Assembly (NCBI GenBank): GCA_929200175.1
Contig: CAKMYR010000051.1
Coordinates: 1-7,980 of the forward strand
Direction of reading: 5' to 3'
DNA length: 7,980 nucleotides
DNA from: an uncultured Gammaproteobacteria bacterium
GTDB taxonomy: Bacteria; Pseudomonadota; Gammaproteobacteria; PS1; Pseudothioglobaceae
Below the pieces are notes generated by a model. It saw nothing but the letters and a program-made list of their open reading frames with translations. It ran no database searches and was not told the DNA's origin. The translations under genes and the position numbers were made by a program. Shown one piece after another: positions 5,321-7,980 of the stretch (within the stretch, counting starts at the first letter, position 1; every line of letters begins with the position of its first letter).

Positions 5321-5344
5321 ATCATCTCCATTGTGTGGCAAGAT
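5318..5344 (-). repeat. Degenerate CRISPR repeat R6 (cas3-proximal)
   Basis: Minus strand ends TGGAGATGATCCG, against TGGGGATGAACCG in R2 (two differences). The distal arm is degraded and shortened. It lies 15 nt beyond the cas3 stop codon. Confidence 0.65.
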
Positions 5345-5359
5345 ATAAATTTAGGGGTA

Positions 5360-7980
5360 TTATTTAATTGATAGCCAACCAGTTTTATTGTTATACAAAT
5401 CTAGAGTTTCATCAACTAATGGAAAGACATTATGAAATTCTTTTAATTTATATTTTATTTTAAATTCTTCAATTTTTGCTTGCATAATATCAGAAATATA
5501 TTGTTGTGCTTGCTCCCAATAATGATACGGGATACTTAACTGGCTAAGTAGCATACTTTTAGCTTTATTATCTTGCCATTTATAAAACTGCAACTCATCG
5601 TTATGTAATTTTACCAAAATAATAGTGCAGGTTTCTACTTCTGATACCCGAGTACTAATTATAGAATCATCATGCCAGTTTTCGCTAGAAGCTTTTGTAT
5701 AGCCATTGCATAATTTAAGAGTTTTAGAGACTGCATAACTTTTATTTGCTGATGTATTACCTGTTGCGTTATCAGCACTACTTTGTAGTGGTTCTGGTAT
5801 TTGTTCATAATCTTGACAATAAACTGCTTCTATTAATTCACGGGCATCATCTGGCATGCTAATTTTCCCCTTGTTTATTAATTGTTTTGCAGTTTGCCAC
5901 ATAATGCTAGTATCTTGATACACATATTCAGTTTTATCTAACAACGCTTTTAACCAGTTTTTATTTGTAACCTCATTAGGGTCTGGCATTAACACAAAAA
6001 GCTCAGCAGGTGGGCGTTGATCTTTGGCATTTGCAGTTTTTATGATATTACCTAAAGCATCACGTATATGGCGTTTTAGTCTGCCTATTCTTTGGATAAT
6101 TAAATCAATAGGTGCTAAATCGGTTATTAGTATATCGAAATCTAAATCTAAACTTTGTTCGACAACTTGAGTTGCTATTAATATTTGCCCTTGCCTTTCT
6201 TTTGCTGTAGATTCTTTACCAAAAATTTTTAGTACTTTATCTTCAATTTTTTGTCTATCTGCCATAGTAAACCTACTATGAAATAAAGTTAATTTTTGGT
6301 TATCTATTTCGTTATCTTGTTGTAATTGTTGGTATACTTCAGTTGCATCTGCTACAGTATTGCGTATCCAACAAACACATTGCCCTTGTTTTACTGCCTG
6401 TTTTATTTTATCTATACATTGTTGCGTGCTATCTAGTTTAGTAATTTTTGTTTGCCGTTTTACCATTTCTCTAGTTGCTATTGGTTGTTGAGTTGTATTG
6501 TTAGTAGATACACTAGTAGCTAAAGGATAGTCACTTTGCATTTCAATACTGTTGTTATTATAAATAGCGATTAACTTTTCTTTAAACTCTTGTTGTAAAG
6601 TAGCAGAGAGAATAATAGCACTGCCACCATTACGCTGGTGCATTTTTAATAAAGCAATTAATATTTCGCTAGTATAGGTGTCGTAAGCATGAATTTCATC
6701 TAATAATAAAATCTTATTATGCAAACCAAGCATACGCAAGCTCTGATATTTTACTGGTAATACTGCCATTAATGCTTGATCTATAGTACCAACTCCTATA
6801 TCTGCTAATAAAGCTTTTTTGCGGTTATCTGTAAACCAAGAATTACAATAAGCAGATGCTGTATGTTCTTGTTGCTGGTAGTTAGCATCTGTTGGTTGTT
6901 CCATATCTGAAATAGTTGGTTGAAATTTTTCTGATAATGCACTCGCACTATGAGCTAAGACTAAAGATACTTTATCCGTAGTAAAAAGTGCTTCATAGCT
7001 TTTTTGCATTCTTGAATACATGGCATTAGAAGTTGCCATAGTTGGCAAGCCAATATATAAACCACGACCTAGTTTTTGAGATAACAGCTTATGCACTAAC
7101 ACCATAGCAGCTTCAGTTTTGCCAGCACCCATTACATCTTCCAATATAATTAACTGTGGTTCATTAGTTAATTGAATGTCAGTTACGTACTGTTGTAGTG
7201 GTGTAAGTTGGTCAATAAAAGGAAATTGATCTTTAATAGAATTAAAAGGTGCAACTGTTTTTTTAATATCAATATTAGTAACTGCTTTTTTAGCAGCAGG
7301 TAAAGCATGTTTATGCCAATATTGTTCTAGTGGTATAGGCTGTTGCTTATAAACAAAAAAATCTTGATTAGAACCTAGCCAATCAGCTAATGTACAAATA
7401 CCTGCTATTTGCCAAGAAGATTCTTTAAAATCTTTACTATCTATTTGAGTAATTATATTAATGTCTTCATTATTAAAAAATAAATTATAAATATCTATAA
7501 GAAAATTTTTTGCTGCTAAGTCATCTTCGTTTTCAATCAGGTGATTAGCAATTGTTTCGTCTTTATTAAGAGCTACTGGTTTACCATGATGGCTACAAAC
7601 AATTTCAAGCCATTTAGATATTTTTCTTCTTAATACAGTACTAGGAAAAATACTTGCTAAATTATTTTTAATATCTCTGTAAAGTAGCATCCCTAAAGCA
7701 TCATGCTTAATTGTATATTCATATTTTGGTATTTCTGTAACCAATTCTTTAATATCATTACAATTTAGATTTTGAAAACTACGAAAGAACTTGCCTAAAT
7801 CGTGCAACGCGATACAAAAAACTAGCCACTTGCGTAACCAGTTTGGTTTTACTTTTAACTGTTTAGCTAAAGGTTCAAGATAATTTAGCTGTTCAGATGC
7901 AAGTAAACAATCAGCCACTGCCGCCACATCTAAACAATGATAAACCAGTAAATGATATTGCACAGGGGCATCTTTAATTT
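5360..7980 (-). CDS. cas3: Cas3 HD nuclease-helicase (5' end runs off right edge)
   Basis: Cas3 is recruited by target-bound Cascade and unwinds and degrades the DNA. From the GTG at 7961-7963, 867 residues are visible, but the frame stays open upstream (codons I-K-D-A-P) to the window edge. The family normally has some 20-30 residues before the HLLVYHCLDVAAVA segment, so the real start is probably outside. Numbering from the GTG: the HD nuclease has HLLVYH (4-9), H54-D55 in ALHDLGKF, H87, SHHGKP (124-129) and LADW (192-195). The superfamily 2 helicase has Walker A GAGKT (279-283), PTMATSNAM (307-315), DEIH (422-425), SAT (453-455), ATQVVEQSLDLDFD (597-610) and QRIGRLKRH (624-632). All catalytic motifs are present, so the system looks competent for interference. 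The TAA at 5360-5362 is only 15 nt from the first decayed repeat, and no terminator is evident. Confidence 0.95.
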   Translation of the reverse strand, partial: IKDAPVQYHLLVYHCLDVAAVADCLLASEQLNYLEPLAKQLKVKPNWLRKWLVFCIALHDLGKFFRSFQNLNCNDIKELVTEIPKYEYTIKHDALGMLLYRDIKNNLASIFPSTVLRRKISKWLEIVCSHHGKPVALNKDETIANHLIENEDDLAAKNFLIDIYNLFFNNEDINIITQIDSKDFKESSWQIAGICTLADWLGSNQDFFVYKQQPIPLEQYWHKHALPAAKKAVTNIDIKKTVAPFNSIKDQFPFIDQLTPLQQYVTDIQLTNEPQLIILEDVMGAGKTEAAMVLVHKLLSQKLGRGLYIGLPTMATSNAMYSRMQKSYEALFTTDKVSLVLAHSASALSEKFQPTISDMEQPTDANYQQQEHTASAYCNSWFTDNRKKALLADIGVGTIDQALMAVLPVKYQSLRMLGLHNKILLLDEIHAYDTYTSEILIALLKMHQRNGGSAIILSATLQQEFKEKLIAIYNNNSIEMQSDYPLATSVSTNNTTQQPIATREMVKRQTKITKLDSTQQCIDKIKQAVKQGQCVCWIRNTVADATEVYQQLQQDNEIDNQKLTLFHSRFTMADRQKIEDKVLKIFGKESTAKERQGQILIATQVVEQSLDLDFDILITDLAPIDLIIQRIGRLKRHIRDALGNIIKTANAKDQRPPAELFVLMPDPNEVTNKNWLKALLDKTEYVYQDTSIMWQTAKQLINKGKISMPDDARELIEAVYCQDYEQIPEPLQSSADNATGNTSANKSYAVSKTLKLCNGYTKASSENWHDDSIISTRVSEVETCTIILVKLHNDELQFYKWQDNKAKSMLLSQLSIPYHYWEQAQQYISDIMQAKIEEFKIKYKLKEFHNVFPLVDETLDLYNNKTGWLSIK

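Larger units (their letters stand above)
5013..5344 (-). CRISPR. Leaderless degenerate mini-array between cas3 and cse1 (six repeats, R1-R6)
   Basis: Six I-E type repeats occur with nearly fixed phase. The conserved AT before the stem falls at 5019, 5080, 5141, 5201, 5262 and 5324, giving steps of 61, 61, 60, 61 and 62. All point in the cas direction: on the minus strand each reads from the stem into an (AU)GAACCG- or AUAAACCG-like 5' handle. R2 and R1 have intact CCCCAC/GTGGGG stems. R3-R6 lose most stem pairing but keep the handle end. There is no room for a leader (R6 starts 15 nt after the cas3 stop), and decay is worst at the end where new spacers would be added. This argues against a living adaptive array. 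Two of the five inter-repeat segments carry promoters, and one matches the cse1 promoter, which suggests a regulatory element rather than an immune memory. Confidence 0.9.
4887..5359. other. cas3-cse1 intergenic regulatory region
   Basis: From cas3 to cse1 it holds: the 15-nt cas3 tail, R6, P1, R5, a 34-nt spacer, R4, P2, R3, a 33-nt spacer, R2, the 32-nt self-matching spacer, R1, an A/T tract, promoter P3, the matched protospacer and the cse1 leader. The A/T tract contains a 14-bp palindrome (4979-4992, AAATAATATTATTT) running into six T residues on the minus strand. This is at best a weak terminator for the mini-array RNA. I see no convincing GC-rich terminator after cas3. Confidence 0.7.

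Noticed and set aside
5013..5344. An ordinary, actively growing CRISPR array
   Set aside because: There is no leader, the repeats at the would-be insertion end are decayed, and two 'spacers' are copies of each other with promoter sequences.
7124..7134. A second site for the regulatory spacer seed (CATTACAT) within cas3
   Set aside because: The eight-base match lacks the first seed base, the flanking sequence is CCC rather than an accepted PAM, and it stops after CATTACAT, so it looks like chance.

Overview
The window is most of a type I-E CRISPR-Cas locus, all on the minus strand. In transcription order (right to left) it holds cas3 (start cut by the right edge), a 437-bp intergenic region, then cse1-cse2-cas7-cas5-cas6e and the first 29 codons of cas1 (cut by the left edge). 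All visible cas genes look intact and keep their key motifs. The DNA is strongly AT-rich and the proteins resemble the E. coli type Cascade, so an AT-rich gammaproteobacterium is a reasonable but unproven guess. cas2 and the main CRISPR array are presumably beyond the left edge.

The five Cascade genes form a tight operon. The gaps are 4 and 23 nt, and two junctions are TAATG stop/start overlaps. A sigma70-type promoter (TTGACT, 16 bp, TATATT) lies just upstream of cse1. cas1 follows cas6e after 27 nt with its own ribosome binding site, so adaptation genes probably share the transcript.

The region between cas3 and cse1 is the remarkable part. It holds six type I-E repeats at about 61-bp spacing in cas orientation, with no leader. 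The two nearest cse1 (R2, R1) keep perfect 6-bp stems; the four nearest cas3 (R3-R6) are badly decayed. Two of the 'spacers' (after R6 and after R4) are near-copies of each other and each contains a promoter-like sequence (TTGACA-16-TATAAC and CTGACA-16-TATAAA). Their predicted starts fall at the edges of R5 and R3.

The R2-R1 spacer predicts a 61-nt crRNA of standard shape. Its first 16 spacer bases match the start region of the cse1 promoter, with a single mismatch at position 12. Position 12 is one of the every-sixth guide bases that Cascade leaves unpaired. The site is preceded by a canonical AAG PAM, and the match fades after position 16. This is the signature of a CreR-type regulatory guide: Cascade would be directed to its own promoter to repress it, with too little pairing to provoke Cas3 cleavage. 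The locus thus appears to contain an RNA-guided autoregulatory circuit for its own effector operon. All of this is read by eye from sequence and is untested.
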